Of a DNA stretch of 64,000 bases, positions 9,448 to 18,461 are shown in pieces. Numbering within the stretch: position 1 is the first letter of the stretch; each line of letters begins with the position of its first letter. The translations under genes and the position numbers were made by a program. Under the pieces are notes generated by a model. It was not told the origin of the DNA, ran no database searches, and saw only the letters and a program-made list of their open reading frames with translations. This stretch comes from Paenibacillus peoriae (GTDB lineage Bacteria > Bacillota > Bacilli > Paenibacillales > Paenibacillaceae), in the NCBI RefSeq assembly GCF_022531965.1, contig NZ_CP092831.1:1950001-2014000 (forward strand). Reading direction: 5' to 3'.

Positions 9448-10071
9448 ATGAACGTGGAAATTCGTAATGTTTATTGTGTTGGGCGCAATTATAAACTGCA
9501 TGCGGAGGAGCTGGGTAATGAGGTTCCCGCAGAACCAATGATTTTTTTGAAGCCGTCTCATGCGGTTGTGCCGCTGGATGGCGCCACGCTGGAGCTTCCG
9601 CAGGGGCAGGGAGATATTCATTTTGAGACTGAGCTGGTTGTAGCTGTAGGACGTAAATACGAACCGGGCATGTCCGCAGATACGTGTCTGAACGCATTTG
9701 CATTCGGCATCGATTTTACCCTGCGTGATGTACAAAGTGTTCTCAAGAAAAAAGGCCATCCATGGACCGCCGCCAAAGGCTTTAAATCGTCTGCTCCCGT
9801 GACACCATTCCTGCCTTTAGAACAATTGGACATGCTGGAGCTGCAGGATTTTTCCTTGCTCAAAAATGGACAGGAAGTGCAGCGTGGACATGTCAAAAAT
9901 ATGATTTTTTCTATCCAGCACATCGTTGAATATATAGCTACTCATTATGGACTGGGCGAGGGAGATATTATTTTTACAGGTACTCCAGCAGGAGTAGGGC
10001 CTACAGCAAGCGGGGATCGCTTTGAGCTTTTCTGGGGGAGTGAGCGTCAGGGAAGCTTCACCATCGCATAA
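9448..10071 (+). CDS. Fumarylacetoacetate hydrolase (FAH) family protein, short form
   Basis: 207 residues, only the C-terminal FAH catalytic domain. Conserved stretches are YCVGRNYKLHAEELG, the metal site IHFETELVVAVG (E-x-E pattern), FTLRDVQ, and IIFTGTPAGVGP. Single-domain members act on 2-oxo acids, for example as oxaloacetate decarboxylases/tautomerases or acylpyruvate hydrolases. Sequence alone does not settle which. It lies 38 nt after the GDPD gene and is followed by a strong terminator, so it may end a CapA-GDPD-FAH transcript. Confidence 0.88.
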   Translation: MNVEIRNVYCVGRNYKLHAEELGNEVPAEPMIFLKPSHAVVPLDGATLELPQGQGDIHFETELVVAVGRKYEPGMSADTCLNAFAFGIDFTLRDVQSVLKKKGHPWTAAKGFKSSAPVTPFLPLEQLDMLELQDFSLLKNGQEVQRGHVKNMIFSIQHIVEYIATHYGLGEGDIIFTGTPAGVGPTASGDRFELFWGSERQGSFTIA

Positions 10072-10122
10072 ATTTGTGAACGGAATCCACAGAAGAGGAT
10101 TAAAAAAGGGAATGTTTTGAAG

Positions 10123-10158
10123 GCCGTGTCCTGTGCCAAAGCATGGGACACGGCTTTT
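10123..10158 (+). terminator. Rho-independent terminator after the FAH gene
   Basis: A 14-bp stem (10123-10136 with 10141-10154, two G-T pairs) closes on a CAAA loop and is followed by TTTT. Confidence 0.88.
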
Positions 10159-10239
10159 ATATAAGCGTGGAGCGTTGTACAATAATATACAGAACGAATA
10201 AAGAAAAACGGAGATTCATTTCAAAAGCGGGGGTATATC

Positions 10240-11046
10240 ATGGACTGGATCATCGGATTGCTTTGTGCTGCTGTGGTGGCGGGAGCTGCATTTTATAAAA
10301 AATCCTTAACCTTATCTGGCTTTGCTGCGGCTGTACTGATGGGAACCGTATATTATGGGGCGGGTAACCTGTTCTGGTTCGGCACATTGCTCTTGTTCTT
10401 TATCACGTCAACCCTCCTGTCGAGGTTCAAAAAGGAGCGCAAGGCTGAGCTGGAAAAATCGTATGCCAAAACCGGCAACCGGGATGCAGGCCAAGTATGG
10501 GCTAATGGGGGATTAGGTATGCTGTTATGCCTGGGTTATGCGATATGGCCCCATGTTACGTGGCAGCTGGCTTTTGTCGGTGTCATGGCTACGGTCACTT
10601 CCGATACGTGGGCAACGGAATTTGGCAGTCTGAGTCGTAAGCCACCCCGTTCAGTGCTTAACGGGAAGGTGCTGGCACCTGGAACCTCAGGCGGAGTATC
10701 TGTATTGGGAACGGCTGCGGCCTTGGCTGGGGGTGTACTGATTGGCATAGGTGCATGGGGCTTTGGACACGCCATAGGAACGCCGAGCTTGCCGTTATGG
10801 CTGTGGGCACTGGTTGGAGGTATCTCCGGTAGCGCCGGAGCCTTTGCTGATTCCTATCTTGGTGCTACGGTGCAAATGATGCGTTCCTGCACGGTTTGTG
10901 GACGGGAAGTAGAAGTAGACTCACATTGTGGACAAACGACAGTCTATGTACGAGGCTGGCGTTGGATGAGTAATGATCGGGTGAATAGCATTAGTTCTAT
11001 TTTCGGAGGATTGGTCGCTCTTGCAGGTATTTTTCTTATACTCTGA
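10240..11046 (+). CDS. DUF92 family integral membrane protein
   Basis: 268 residues with about seven hydrophobic segments. Family motifs visible are GSLSRKPPRS, SDTWATEFGS, GTSGGVS and a late GALVGGISGSAGAFADS-type segment. DUF92 includes human TMEM19 and plant VTE6, a phytyl-phosphate kinase, so a CTP-dependent polyprenyl or lipid phosphate kinase role is conceivable for the fold. This is not shown for bacterial members. The C-terminal segment CTVCGREVEVDSHCG contains three cysteines and could bind a metal. It is an orphan gene between a terminator and a TetR gene. Confidence 0.82.
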   Translation: MDWIIGLLCAAVVAGAAFYKKSLTLSGFAAAVLMGTVYYGAGNLFWFGTLLLFFITSTLLSRFKKERKAELEKSYAKTGNRDAGQVWANGGLGMLLCLGYAIWPHVTWQLAFVGVMATVTSDTWATEFGSLSRKPPRSVLNGKVLAPGTSGGVSVLGTAAALAGGVLIGIGAWGFGHAIGTPSLPLWLWALVGGISGSAGAFADSYLGATVQMMRSCTVCGREVEVDSHCGQTTVYVRGWRWMSNDRVNSISSIFGGLVALAGIFLIL

Positions 11047-11128
11047 ACACGGAGCTGGGGATCGTTACAAGGGAATAATTATTATAAGAATTGACGGTGT
11101 TTCGATCCTTGTATAAGGAGGTGCTAAG

Positions 11129-11707
11129 ATGGGCGATATACACGGAGATAAATATGAAGCCATTTTGGACGCCGCTTACACAGTCTTTGGCACCAAAGGC
11201 TATTATGAAAGCAAAATTTCCGAGATTGCAGAACAAGCGGGAGTTGCCAAAGGCACAGTATACTTGTACTTTAAAAGCAAAGAGCAGCTATTTACAGCAG
11301 TCACACGTAGAGATTGCGAGCAATACCTAGCCGAAATGCAAGGCGCATTAATCAATCGTACTTTGGGAGAAGGTCTGCTGCGGATGGCAAATTTGCATCT
11401 GCACTACTATTTCAAGCGCAAGCAGCATACGAAATTATTTTTTATGACCCCCAACAGTGACCCCGATCTAATGGAGTTTATGCGGGGATTTATTCAGGAC
11501 TATACTGATTTGGTCAAAAATAAACTGGCGTCAGAGGGTGTACAGCAGTCCGAGTTTCATGCGAAGGCATTCATTGGGATGTTGGAGCGCCTAAAAATGG
11601 ATATTTTATTAAATAAAGATTTCCGAGAATGTGACGTGGATCAGACGGCTGAACTAGCAGCGAACTTATTTATGCATGGCTGTAAAGCCGGAATACAAAA
11701 ATCCTGA
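11129..11707 (+). CDS. TetR/AcrR family transcriptional regulator
   Basis: 192 residues. The ATG follows AAGGAGGTG. The N-terminal helix-turn-helix is clear: ILDAAYTVFGTKGYYESKIS, then IAEQAGVAKGTVYLYFKSKEQLF, at about residues 10-52. The C-terminal part is a helical ligand-binding domain of FadR(Bacillus)/YsiA appearance, but the resemblance there is weak. The ligand and targets are unknown. The neighbouring DUF92 gene 82 nt upstream on the same strand is one possible target, as is autoregulation. Confidence 0.9.
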   Translation: MGDIHGDKYEAILDAAYTVFGTKGYYESKISEIAEQAGVAKGTVYLYFKSKEQLFTAVTRRDCEQYLAEMQGALINRTLGEGLLRMANLHLHYYFKRKQHTKLFFMTPNSDPDLMEFMRGFIQDYTDLVKNKLASEGVQQSEFHAKAFIGMLERLKMDILLNKDFRECDVDQTAELAANLFMHGCKAGIQKS

Positions 11708-11722
11708 CATCTTATTGCTAAG

Positions 11723-11758
11723 AAACCGTACTGAATTCATTCAGATAACGGTTTTTTT
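11723..11758 (+). terminator. Terminator after the TetR gene
   Basis: The outer stem AAACCGT/ACGGTTT (11723-11729, 11748-11754) and inner stem CTGAAT/ATTCAG are separated by a small bulge. Eight T follow, overlapping the stem end. Confidence 0.8.
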
Positions 11759-11828
11759 AATCATTGGCTGTGTCTGTGTTAAAATAAACAGGATGCATCA
11801 CAAAATTGGGGAAGAGTAGGGAATCCGT

Positions 11829-13778
11829 ATGAATATTATGACCGTTGAACATATAACGAAAAGCTATGGCGAGAAAATGTTGTTTGAGGATGCTTCCTTT
11901 GGTATGGATGAACGTGACAAAATAGGAGTCGTTGGTGTAAATGGCACCGGTAAATCAACATTTTTACGCGTGATTTCCGGCTTAGAGCCGCCGGATGATG
12001 GCAATATTGCAGTGAACAACGATGTGCGAATTCAGTATCTAGCACAAAATCCGGAGTTTGATCCTGAAATGAAGGTACTCCAGCATATTTTTCATGGCAG
12101 TCAGCCTGAGATGAAAGCGGTCCGTGAATACACAGAAACCATGGAGTTGTTGGAATTAAATCCGGGTAGCGAGGAGCTTCAAAAACGTCTATTGCGAGCA
12201 AGTCAGCAAATGGATACGTTCCAGGCATGGCAGCTGGAGAGTGAGGCCAAAAATATACTTACCCGACTGGGGATCACCCAGTTTGAGTCTCGTATGGGCG
12301 TTCTATCCGGTGGGCAACGTAAGCGGGTGGCTTTGGCGGCGGCTTTGATCCAACCCTGCGAGCTGCTCATTCTGGACGAGCCTACAAACCATATTGATAA
12401 TGAGTCCGTTGAATGGTTGGAGCAGTATTTGCAAAAAAGACGTGGTGCGTTGTTAATGATCACGCATGATCGCTATTTTCTGGATAGAGTTGCAAATGTC
12501 ATGCTGGAGCTCGATCATGGTCGCCTTTTCCGTTATGAGGCTAACTATACCCGTTTTCTGGAGCTGAAGGCAGAACGCGAGGAGCGGGAAGCGTCTACGG
12601 AACAAAAAAGGAAGAACCTGCTGCGTAATGAGCTGGCTTGGATCCGCCGTGGAGCAAAGGCTCGTTCCACCAAGCAGAAAGCGCGTATTGACCGATATGA
12701 GCAGCTTAGGGATCAGAAACCGGAAGCTCGTTCTGGATCTGTAGATATGTCCGTCGCCTCCACACGTCTGGGTAAAAAAATATTGGAGATCGAGCATCTT
12801 TCCAAATCGGTAGATTCTCGTAAGCTAATACAGGATTTGAGCTACATTGCGGTTCCTGGTGATCGTGTTGGTATCCTAGGTCCTAACGGTAGTGGGAAAT
12901 CCACTTTGCTCCAAATGATTGCCCAGCATATAGAACCGGACTCCGGCAACGTTGTGCTGGGACCGACGGTGAAGCTTGGCTATTTTACTCAGGAACATCA
13001 GGAAATGAACGAATCTTTACGTGTTATTGAATATATTAAGGAAGAAGCCGAAGTGATTCGTACAGCAGACGGTTCGACGATTACAGCTGCACAAATGCTG
13101 GAGCGTTTCCTGTTCGCACCAAGCGCGCAATGGACGGTTATTTCCAGGCTGTCCGGGGGTGAAAAACGGCGCTTGTATCTGCTTCGTGTTCTGATGTCGG
13201 CACCGAATGTGCTATTGCTGGATGAACCAACAAATGATCTGGATATTCAAACCCTTTCCGTTTTGGAAGACTATCTGGATGAATTCCCGGGCGTGGTGTT
13301 TATTGTTTCTCATGATCGCTATTTCCTGGATCGAACAGTGGACAAAATACTGGCGTTTGAAGGGGATGAACAGGTACGTGTACATGTGGGCGACTATAGC
13401 GAGTATGCAGAATGGATTAGTAAAAATGCTCAATCTTCTGTGAATACGTCTGTCTCGACGAGTACGGATTCCTCGAATCGCTCTTCCACGCCTAAGTCTG
13501 CGGGTCCTTCCGAGTCAGTCAAGGAGACAAGTAAAACCAAGCTTAAATTCACCTTTAAGGAACAGCGGGAATATGAGCAAATTGATGAGCTGATTGAACA
13601 AGCCGAACAGAAGTTGGCCGACATTCAGCGGCAGATGGAAGAGTCTTTTAGTGATTCAGCACGACTACAGGAGCTCATGGCTGAGCAAGCGAAGGCAGAA
13701 CAGCATTTGGAGCACCAAATGGAACGCTGGACCTACCTTAATGAGCTGGCCGAGCAGATTGAACAAAGTAAATCTTAA
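11829..13778 (+). CDS. ABC-F family ATPase (Uup/YfmR-like)
   Basis: 649 residues with two ABC cassettes and no membrane segment. Cassette 1 has Walker A GVNGTGKST (about 39-47), signature LSGGQRKRVALA and Walker B LLILDEPTNHID. Cassette 2 has Walker A GPNGSGKST, signature LSGGEKRRL and LLLDEPTNDLD. Between them is the ABC-F linker (Arg/Lys rich, RRGAKARSTKQKAR), which reaches toward the peptidyl-transferase centre. The last 80 or so residues form a coiled coil (EQIDELIEQAEQKLADIQRQ), as in Uup and YfmR. By family it acts on ribosomes, resolving stalls, rather than as an exporter. A Ser/Thr-rich linker precedes the coiled coil. An antibiotic-resistance role is less likely given the C-terminal domain type. 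Confidence 0.9.
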   Translation: MNIMTVEHITKSYGEKMLFEDASFGMDERDKIGVVGVNGTGKSTFLRVISGLEPPDDGNIAVNNDVRIQYLAQNPEFDPEMKVLQHIFHGSQPEMKAVREYTETMELLELNPGSEELQKRLLRASQQMDTFQAWQLESEAKNILTRLGITQFESRMGVLSGGQRKRVALAAALIQPCELLILDEPTNHIDNESVEWLEQYLQKRRGALLMITHDRYFLDRVANVMLELDHGRLFRYEANYTRFLELKAEREEREASTEQKRKNLLRNELAWIRRGAKARSTKQKARIDRYEQLRDQKPEARSGSVDMSVASTRLGKKILEIEHLSKSVDSRKLIQDLSYIAVPGDRVGILGPNGSGKSTLLQMIAQHIEPDSGNVVLGPTVKLGYFTQEHQEMNESLRVIEYIKEEAEVIRTADGSTITAAQMLERFLFAPSAQWTVISRLSGGEKRRLYLLRVLMSAPNVLLLDEPTNDLDIQTLSVLEDYLDEFPGVVFIVSHDRYFLDRTVDKILAFEGDEQVRVHVGDYSEYAEWISKNAQSSVNTSVSTSTDSSNRSSTPKSAGPSESVKETSKTKLKFTFKEQREYEQIDELIEQAEQKLADIQRQMEESFSDSARLQELMAEQAKAEQHLEHQMERWTYLNELAEQIEQSKS

Positions 13779-13840
13779 GCAATGATAAAGCCACATTAAT
13801 AGCATTCTGCCAGAGCTATTTCTTCATGTTGCTCAGACTA

Positions 13841-13880
13841 AAAAAGCAAGTATCCGAAAAACCGGAAGACTTGCTTTTTT
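13841..13880. terminator. Bidirectional terminator between ABC-F and M42 peptidase genes
   Basis: An 11-bp stem (13841-13851 with 13869-13879) has an inner CCG/CGG pairing. An A run lies on the left and a T run on the right, so it can stop both convergent transcripts. Confidence 0.88.
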
Positions 13881-13929
13881 ATTTACTGATCTATTCGACG
13901 ATGTAACAGGCTGATTGTCGTTATTCGAA

Positions 13930-14967
13930 TTAAACTGTCACATAAGCTGCAAGCAGATGGGCAGTGTTCACCACGGCCTGCTTGTGCGTGCGCTCCATAG
14001 CATGGGAGGCGTGTACGCCAGGGCCGATCAACGCAGCACGGATGTTATTACCTGCTCGTAGTGCAGCCGAAGCGTCCGAACCGTAGTGTGGATAAATATC
14101 TACCGCATGCGGAATATTCAGCTCTTTGGCCAGCTCAATTAGACGGGTTGTCATAGTATAGTCGTAAGGCCCGGAGGAATCTTTGGCACAGATAGAAACA
14201 TCCGTTTCCTTGCAGCTCAGATCTTCACCCATACAGCCCATATCGACAGCTATCATCTCACTGATTCCTTCAGGTATGTAAGCCGCTCCGTGCCCCACTT
14301 CCTCGTAGTTAGAAATGAGCAATTTAACGGTATGTCGAGGCTTCCAGTTTCCATGTACAGCAGATTCCAGTAAACCAAACAGCGCAGCTACACTAGCTTT
14401 ATCATCCAGATGCCGTGACTTGATAAATCCACTTGGTGTTACGACTGGACGCGCATCGAACGAAATAAAATCGCCCACTGCAATACCGAGCTGAAGCACG
14501 TCTTCTTTTGACTCGACAAGCTCGTCAATCCGTACCTCCATATGGCTCTCCTTGCGCTCAAAGCTCCGTGCATCATCATAGACGTGCACAGATGGATGGC
14601 TGGACAGAATAGTGCCTGTATACGTTTGTCCGCTTCTGGTATGAATAAGGCAGTATTCATTCTCAATACTGTTCATCATGAAGCCGCCGACGGATGTCAG
14701 ACGTAGGGTGCCTTGTGCTGTAATGGAACGCACCATTGCGCCCAATGTATCCACATGTGCGCTCAGCGCCACCGTATGGTCCGTTTCCTGACCTTCCAGA
14801 GTCAAGATGGCACCGCCTTTTGCATTCCATTCGATTTGTACCCCGAGGCTTTCCGCTTCTTGACGAATCAGCTCCATCACATGGTGTGTATATCCACTGG
14901 GACTGGGTGTGTTCAGTAGCTGATTTAAAAAGTTCATCATATAATTCTCATTTAATTGAATCGTCAT
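13930..14967 (-). CDS. M42 family metallopeptidase (glutamyl aminopeptidase/YsdC-like)
   Basis: 345 residues. The metal ligands of the dinuclear M42 site are visible: ALSAHVDT (His71, Asp73), RHLDDKAS, NYEEVGHG (the catalytic and ligand Glu pair), VDMGC and GPGVHASHAMERTH. It would remove N-terminal residues from peptides in the cytoplasm as a large tetrahedral dodecamer, by analogy with the family. The ATG follows GAGGAG. It lies 13 nt downstream of the LapA-like gene, so the two form an operon. Confidence 0.92.
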   Translation of the reverse strand: MTIQLNENYMMNFLNQLLNTPSPSGYTHHVMELIRQEAESLGVQIEWNAKGGAILTLEGQETDHTVALSAHVDTLGAMVRSITAQGTLRLTSVGGFMMNSIENEYCLIHTRSGQTYTGTILSSHPSVHVYDDARSFERKESHMEVRIDELVESKEDVLQLGIAVGDFISFDARPVVTPSGFIKSRHLDDKASVAALFGLLESAVHGNWKPRHTVKLLISNYEEVGHGAAYIPEGISEMIAVDMGCMGEDLSCKETDVSICAKDSSGPYDYTMTTRLIELAKELNIPHAVDIYPHYGSDASAALRAGNNIRAALIGPGVHASHAMERTHKQAVVNTAHLLAAYVTV

Positions 14968-14980
14968 TTGTTGCTCCTCC

Positions 14981-15358
14981 TCATTTGGACAACCGATCAG
15001 AGTTAGAGGACGGTTGCTCTATATCTTGGTCGGATGTAGACCCTGTGCTGGAAGAACCAGTCGTGTCATAGATCACATCCGCGTTTGCTTCTACCGTGGA
15101 TGTGTGCTCTTCTTGTAGTGTATGAAGCTGAGTCGTCAGACGTTTAATCTCCCTCTGAAGCCTATATTGGCGGAAAATACCGAAAGAACCGACAATAAGT
15201 CCACCTAGAAGAGTGCAACCGAGAATAAGCAGAATCAAAGGAATGCTGACCATACTGAATAGAAGGTTCACTTGAACCGAATTCACATTAATAACAGCAA
15301 ATACAGCTGTTAACAAAGCAATAACAAGAGCTGCGATCAAAGACCATTGTGTTTTCAA
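14981..15358 (-). CDS. LapA-domain (DUF1049) small membrane protein
   Basis: 125 residues from a TTG at 15358, preceded by GGGAGGAGGTGG at good spacing. Longer upstream starts lack a site. There are two transmembrane helices (about residues 6-28 and 39-62) joined by a short NVNSVQVNLLFS segment that is typical of LapA/DUF1049 proteins. A basic region, a coiled-coil stretch (REIKRLTTQLHTLQEEH) and a Ser-rich disordered tail follow. LapA (YciS) in E. coli works with LapB in envelope control; a Gram-positive role is not known to me. It is cotranscribed with the M42 peptidase. Confidence 0.82.
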   Translation of the reverse strand: MKTQWSLIAALVIALLTAVFAVINVNSVQVNLLFSMVSIPLILLILGCTLLGGLIVGSFGIFRQYRLQREIKRLTTQLHTLQEEHTSTVEANADVIYDTTGSSSTGSTSDQDIEQPSSNSDRLSK

Positions 15359-15459
15359 AATGCCACCTCCTCCCGTTACATTATAAAATCCCTTGCCCGC
15401 CATGGACAAGGGATTTATCCGTGCATCATTTCAATGCTGGATTTTAAGTGCGCACGGTT

Positions 15460-17256
15460 TTACTTTCCTTCAGTTAGCTTTTCCATTTCTGTGATGACTT
15501 CTTCGAATACGCTCATCGCTTCGCGAATCGGCTGCGGAGAGGACATGTCAACGCCAGCTTTTTTCAAAATATTGATTGAATAATCACTGCCACCGCTCTT
15601 CAAGAAGCCCAAGTAACGGTCAACGGCTGGCTGGCCTTCTTCCAGAATCTGTTTCGAGAAACTGGTTGCTGCCGAGAAGCCAGTAGCATATTTGTAGACA
15701 TAAAAACTGTTATAAAAATGGGGGATTCGTGCCCATTCCATTTCAATGTCTTTATCTACCTTCATGCCTGGTCCGTGGTATTTCACATTCAGATCATAGT
15801 AAATCTCTGATAAAAGCTGCGGTGTGAGGGATTCCCCCTGTTCAGCGCGTTCATGTACAATTTTCTCAAATTCCGCAAACATGGTTTGACGGAATACCGT
15901 TGTGCGGAATTGATCTGCATAGTAGGTGAGAAGGTACATTTTCTCTTTTGGATCGGTTGATTTGTTCAGCAGGTAGTCCATTAGCAACGCTTCATTGGTT
16001 GTGGATGCCACTTCAGCCAGGAAAATGGTGTACTGTGCATCTCTATACTTCAATGCGTTGTCTGAATAGTACGAATGCAACGCATGCCCCATTTCATGAG
16101 CAAGTGTGAACATGCTGTTCAGGTTATTTTTATGATTCAGCAACACATAGGGGTGGGTACCATAAGCTCCCCAACTGTATGCACCCGTACGTTTGTTTTC
16201 ATTCTCGTATACGTCGATCCAGCGCTCATCATAGCCTTTTTGCAACGAAGCCAGATAGTCCGCGCCCAGTGGCTTAAGGCCTTCCTTTGTTTGCTTTTTG
16301 GCGTCTTCATACGTAATGTCCATCTTGTATTCGTCCACAAGTGGAGCGAACAAATCATACATATGGAGCTCATCCACACCTAACAACTTCTTACGCAACT
16401 TCATGTAACGATGGAGCAGGGGCAAGCTTTCATGAATGGTGTCAATGAGATTCGTATACACTTCCTTCGGAATATTGTCACCGTATAGTGACATTTCCAG
16501 TACAGAAGGGTATTTGCGAACACGAGAATAAAAAATATTTTTGTTCACATTGGCACTTAGTGTAGAAGCAATTGTATTTTTATTTTTGGCATACGTGTCA
16601 TACACCGCTTTAAAAGCACGTTCGCGCACTTCGCGGTGTGGACTTTCGAGGAATTGAATGTAGCTGCCATGAGTCAGCTCAACCTCTTTGCCGTTCTCAT
16701 CCTTAATTTTTGGAAACTTCAGATCAGCATTGTTGAGCATGCCGAAAATCGTTTGCGGGGCTTGAGCCAGATTGCCAACCTGAGCGAGCAGCGCTTCTTC
16801 TGTCTTGCCCAAAATATGTGCTTTTTCCCGCTTCATTTCTTGAAGGGTGAACCGATAATCTGCAAGCTTCGGATCTTCAATGAAGGCATCGAGCTGATGA
16901 TCTGGCAGTGCCAAAATTTCAGGTGTCACAAAAGAAAGAGACTCGCTAACCTCAACGCCTAATTTTTTGGCTTTTTGCGAAAGACCCTGGTATGTAGGTT
17001 CAGCTGTATCCTCATCATGATGCAGATGTGCGTACACATATACACGCTCGGTTTTGAGCGACAATTCATCTTCCAATTTAAAGCAGTTGCCAATCGATTC
17101 TGCTGAATTGAGCTTGCCTTGGAATTGTTCAGCCTTTTTGGCTAGTTGTTTGACTTCTTCGTATTCTTGATCCCATGCTTTGCGGTTGGGAAACAGATCT
17201 TCCAATTTCCATGTATTTTCCACTGGCGCATCAGCGCGTTTTACAATTTCACTCAT
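15460..17256 (-). CDS. pepF: Oligoendopeptidase F (M3 family metallopeptidase)
   Basis: 598 residues from the ATG at 17256, which follows AGAGGAGG by 6 nt. The zinc site AHEMGHALHS is present with the downstream glutamate region FLAEVASTTNEALL. The N-terminal VENTWKLEDLFPNRKAWDQE is the normal start of PepF proteins, and the length matches PepF of Bacillus (about 600). It cleaves oligopeptides of roughly 7-17 residues in the cytosol. The frame remains open upstream for 40 codons that encode a signal-peptide-like sequence with its own ribosome site (see the separate entry), so a second, longer product is possible. Confidence 0.95.
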   Translation of the reverse strand: MSEIVKRADAPVENTWKLEDLFPNRKAWDQEYEEVKQLAKKAEQFQGKLNSAESIGNCFKLEDELSLKTERVYVYAHLHHDEDTAEPTYQGLSQKAKKLGVEVSESLSFVTPEILALPDHQLDAFIEDPKLADYRFTLQEMKREKAHILGKTEEALLAQVGNLAQAPQTIFGMLNNADLKFPKIKDENGKEVELTHGSYIQFLESPHREVRERAFKAVYDTYAKNKNTIASTLSANVNKNIFYSRVRKYPSVLEMSLYGDNIPKEVYTNLIDTIHESLPLLHRYMKLRKKLLGVDELHMYDLFAPLVDEYKMDITYEDAKKQTKEGLKPLGADYLASLQKGYDERWIDVYENENKRTGAYSWGAYGTHPYVLLNHKNNLNSMFTLAHEMGHALHSYYSDNALKYRDAQYTIFLAEVASTTNEALLMDYLLNKSTDPKEKMYLLTYYADQFRTTVFRQTMFAEFEKIVHERAEQGESLTPQLLSEIYYDLNVKYHGPGMKVDKDIEMEWARIPHFYNSFYVYKYATGFSAATSFSKQILEEGQPAVDRYLGFLKSGGSDYSINILKKAGVDMSSPQPIREAMSVFEEVITEMEKLTEGK

Positions 17257-17376
17257 GGAGAGCCTCCTCTGATCGAACGTAATGTGGGGCAGGGCTGCGG
17301 CAGTAAGGGACGGCCAAAACGAAGAAACCGCCACGCTTACCGTAAGCAGCAGGGCAAGAGGTTTTACAGGATGCAT
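17257..17376 (-). other. In-frame 5' extension of pepF encoding a signal-peptide-like N-terminus
   Basis: An ATG at 17376, preceded by AAGGAGG 12 nt away, opens 40 codons in frame with pepF and no stop. The residues give a short charged start (MHPVK), a hydrophobic core (PLALLLTVSVAVSSFWPSL) and small residues TAAALP, the pattern of a Sec signal peptide. Translation from here would give a 638-residue exported PepF. Both starts look usable; the internal one is better spaced. It could instead be a leader without function. Confidence 0.5.
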
Positions 17377-17452
17377 GTAACGGCAGATCCTCCTTATACC
17401 ATGGCTTGTTATGCCATAGTATGACCTCTTACGCCCGAAAGTATAATTTTCC

Positions 17453-17641
17453 TTACTGTGGGTTGGAACCTATATTTAATAAGCTGTATACAATGAGATA
17501 AAAGGCAAAGCAAACCATGATTACAGCAGTGAGGGCCATCCACTTTTTGAGAGGAGTCGGTATCGTATCACGCTTCATGATCAGCACTCCGCCCAGCGTG
17601 AAGGCCAGAATAATGAAGATGAGATAGCTGTTGGACACCAT
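17453..17641 (-). CDS. Small two-helix membrane protein, unknown function
   Basis: 62 residues with hydrophobic segments at about 6-21 and 36-57, separated by a basic loop (MKRDTIPTPLKKW). It starts 7 nt after the stop of the preceding minus-strand gene and has no good ribosome site of its own, which suggests translational coupling. I do not recognise the family. Confidence 0.6.
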   Translation of the reverse strand: MVSNSYLIFIILAFTLGGVLIMKRDTIPTPLKKWMALTAVIMVCFAFYLIVYSLLNIGSNPQ

Positions 17642-17648
17642 GAATAGG

Positions 17649-17882
17649 CTAGACCTGTTTGAAAGCGTTCATGATCCGCTGCCATTCTTCCTCATTATCT
17701 TGAAAGGACTGCTTGGGAAACCGATTTTGAGCCCAATGCATCAGCGCCGGGCGGCTTAAAAACGTGTGGGCTTCCTCGCCCCAATCATCGGATATTTCCC
17801 GTAGAACGATGTAACGGCCCTGCACCTCGACAGTCATCATGTTCCAATTGTCTTTTTTGTATATTTCGTGTTTTTTCATCAT
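17649..17882 (-). CDS. Small soluble hypothetical protein
   Basis: 77 residues from the ATG at 17882, which has GGAG 8 nt upstream. The frame is open further (to 17987) but that part has no ribosome site and overlaps the cold-shock promoter. The protein is rich in Trp and charged residues (RYIVLREISDDWGEEAHTF) and lacks membrane segments. The function is not recognised. It is followed directly by the two-helix membrane protein gene. Confidence 0.6.
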   Translation of the reverse strand: MMKKHEIYKKDNWNMMTVEVQGRYIVLREISDDWGEEAHTFLSRPALMHWAQNRFPKQSFQDNEEEWQRIMNAFKQV

Positions 17883-17981
17883 ATGCATGTCTCCGATTTT
17901 ATAGATGTTTTGGTTCATGATACCGCAGTTTCCGCCGCAAAAGCAAATCATTCCAGCCCAAAAAACCCGGAAAAACATCAA

Positions 17982-18010
17982 TTGCATTGTGAAAAAGCAT
18001 GAAGTATAAT
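17982..18010 (+). promoter_or_regulatory. Sigma-A promoter of the cold shock gene
   Basis: TTGCAT (17982-17987), a 17-nt spacer and a perfect TATAAT (18005-18010) lie 46 nt before the csp start codon. Confidence 0.8.
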
Positions 18011-18019
18011 ATGGATATT

Positions 18020-18033
18020 CGCCATAGATGGCG
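18020..18033 (+). promoter_or_regulatory. Stem-loop at the 5' end of the csp transcript
   Basis: A CGCCA/TGGCG stem with a TAGA loop begins about 3 nt after the expected transcription start (near 18017) and is followed by GTATTTTT and then the AGGAGG ribosome site. It may protect the mRNA end or act in cold induction; neither is shown. Confidence 0.5.
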
Positions 18034-18055
18034 GTATTTTTAGGAGGTTGTTCAC

Positions 18056-18253
18056 TTGAAAGGTACAGTTAAATGGTTTAACGCAGAAAAAGGTTATGGC
18101 TTCATTCAAATGGATGGTGGCGAGGACGTATTCGTACATTTCTCCGCAATCCAAGGCGACGGCTTTAAAACTTTGGAAGAAGGTCAAGCGGTTGAATTCG
18201 AAATTACTGAAGGTAACCGTGGACCCCAAGCAGCTAACGTAATCAAACTGTAA
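18056..18253 (+). CDS. Cold shock protein (CspA/CspB family)
   Basis: 65 residues, one cold-shock domain. RNP1 KGYGFIQM and RNP2 VFVHFSAI are intact, and the tail GPQAANV matches Bacillus CspB closely. The TTG start follows TAGGAGGTTG. It binds single-stranded RNA and DNA as an RNA chaperone. It is a single-gene unit with its own promoter and terminator. Confidence 0.97.
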   Translation: MKGTVKWFNAEKGYGFIQMDGGEDVFVHFSAIQGDGFKTLEEGQAVEFEITEGNRGPQAANVIKL

Positions 18254-18326
18254 GTGTAACTGAATTGTAAGAATGGTTCCGTTTCTACGGATGTCTTATA
18301 TATTACGGTTAAACTATGAATTGAGA

Positions 18327-18362
18327 GCGCAGTTCCTTTATTTTAAGGGACTGCGCTTTTTT
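18327..18362 (+). terminator. Terminator of the cold shock gene
   Basis: A 12-bp stem (18327-18338 with 18345-18356, one G-T pair) is followed by six T. Confidence 0.88.
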
Positions 18363-18461
18363 GCGTAAATACGTTTATGATATGAGAAGATTGAGCAGGA
18401 ATAGGGTATTATACGTAATAAAACTAGGCAGAAGACATTATAGATTGAAGGAGCTGAGAAA

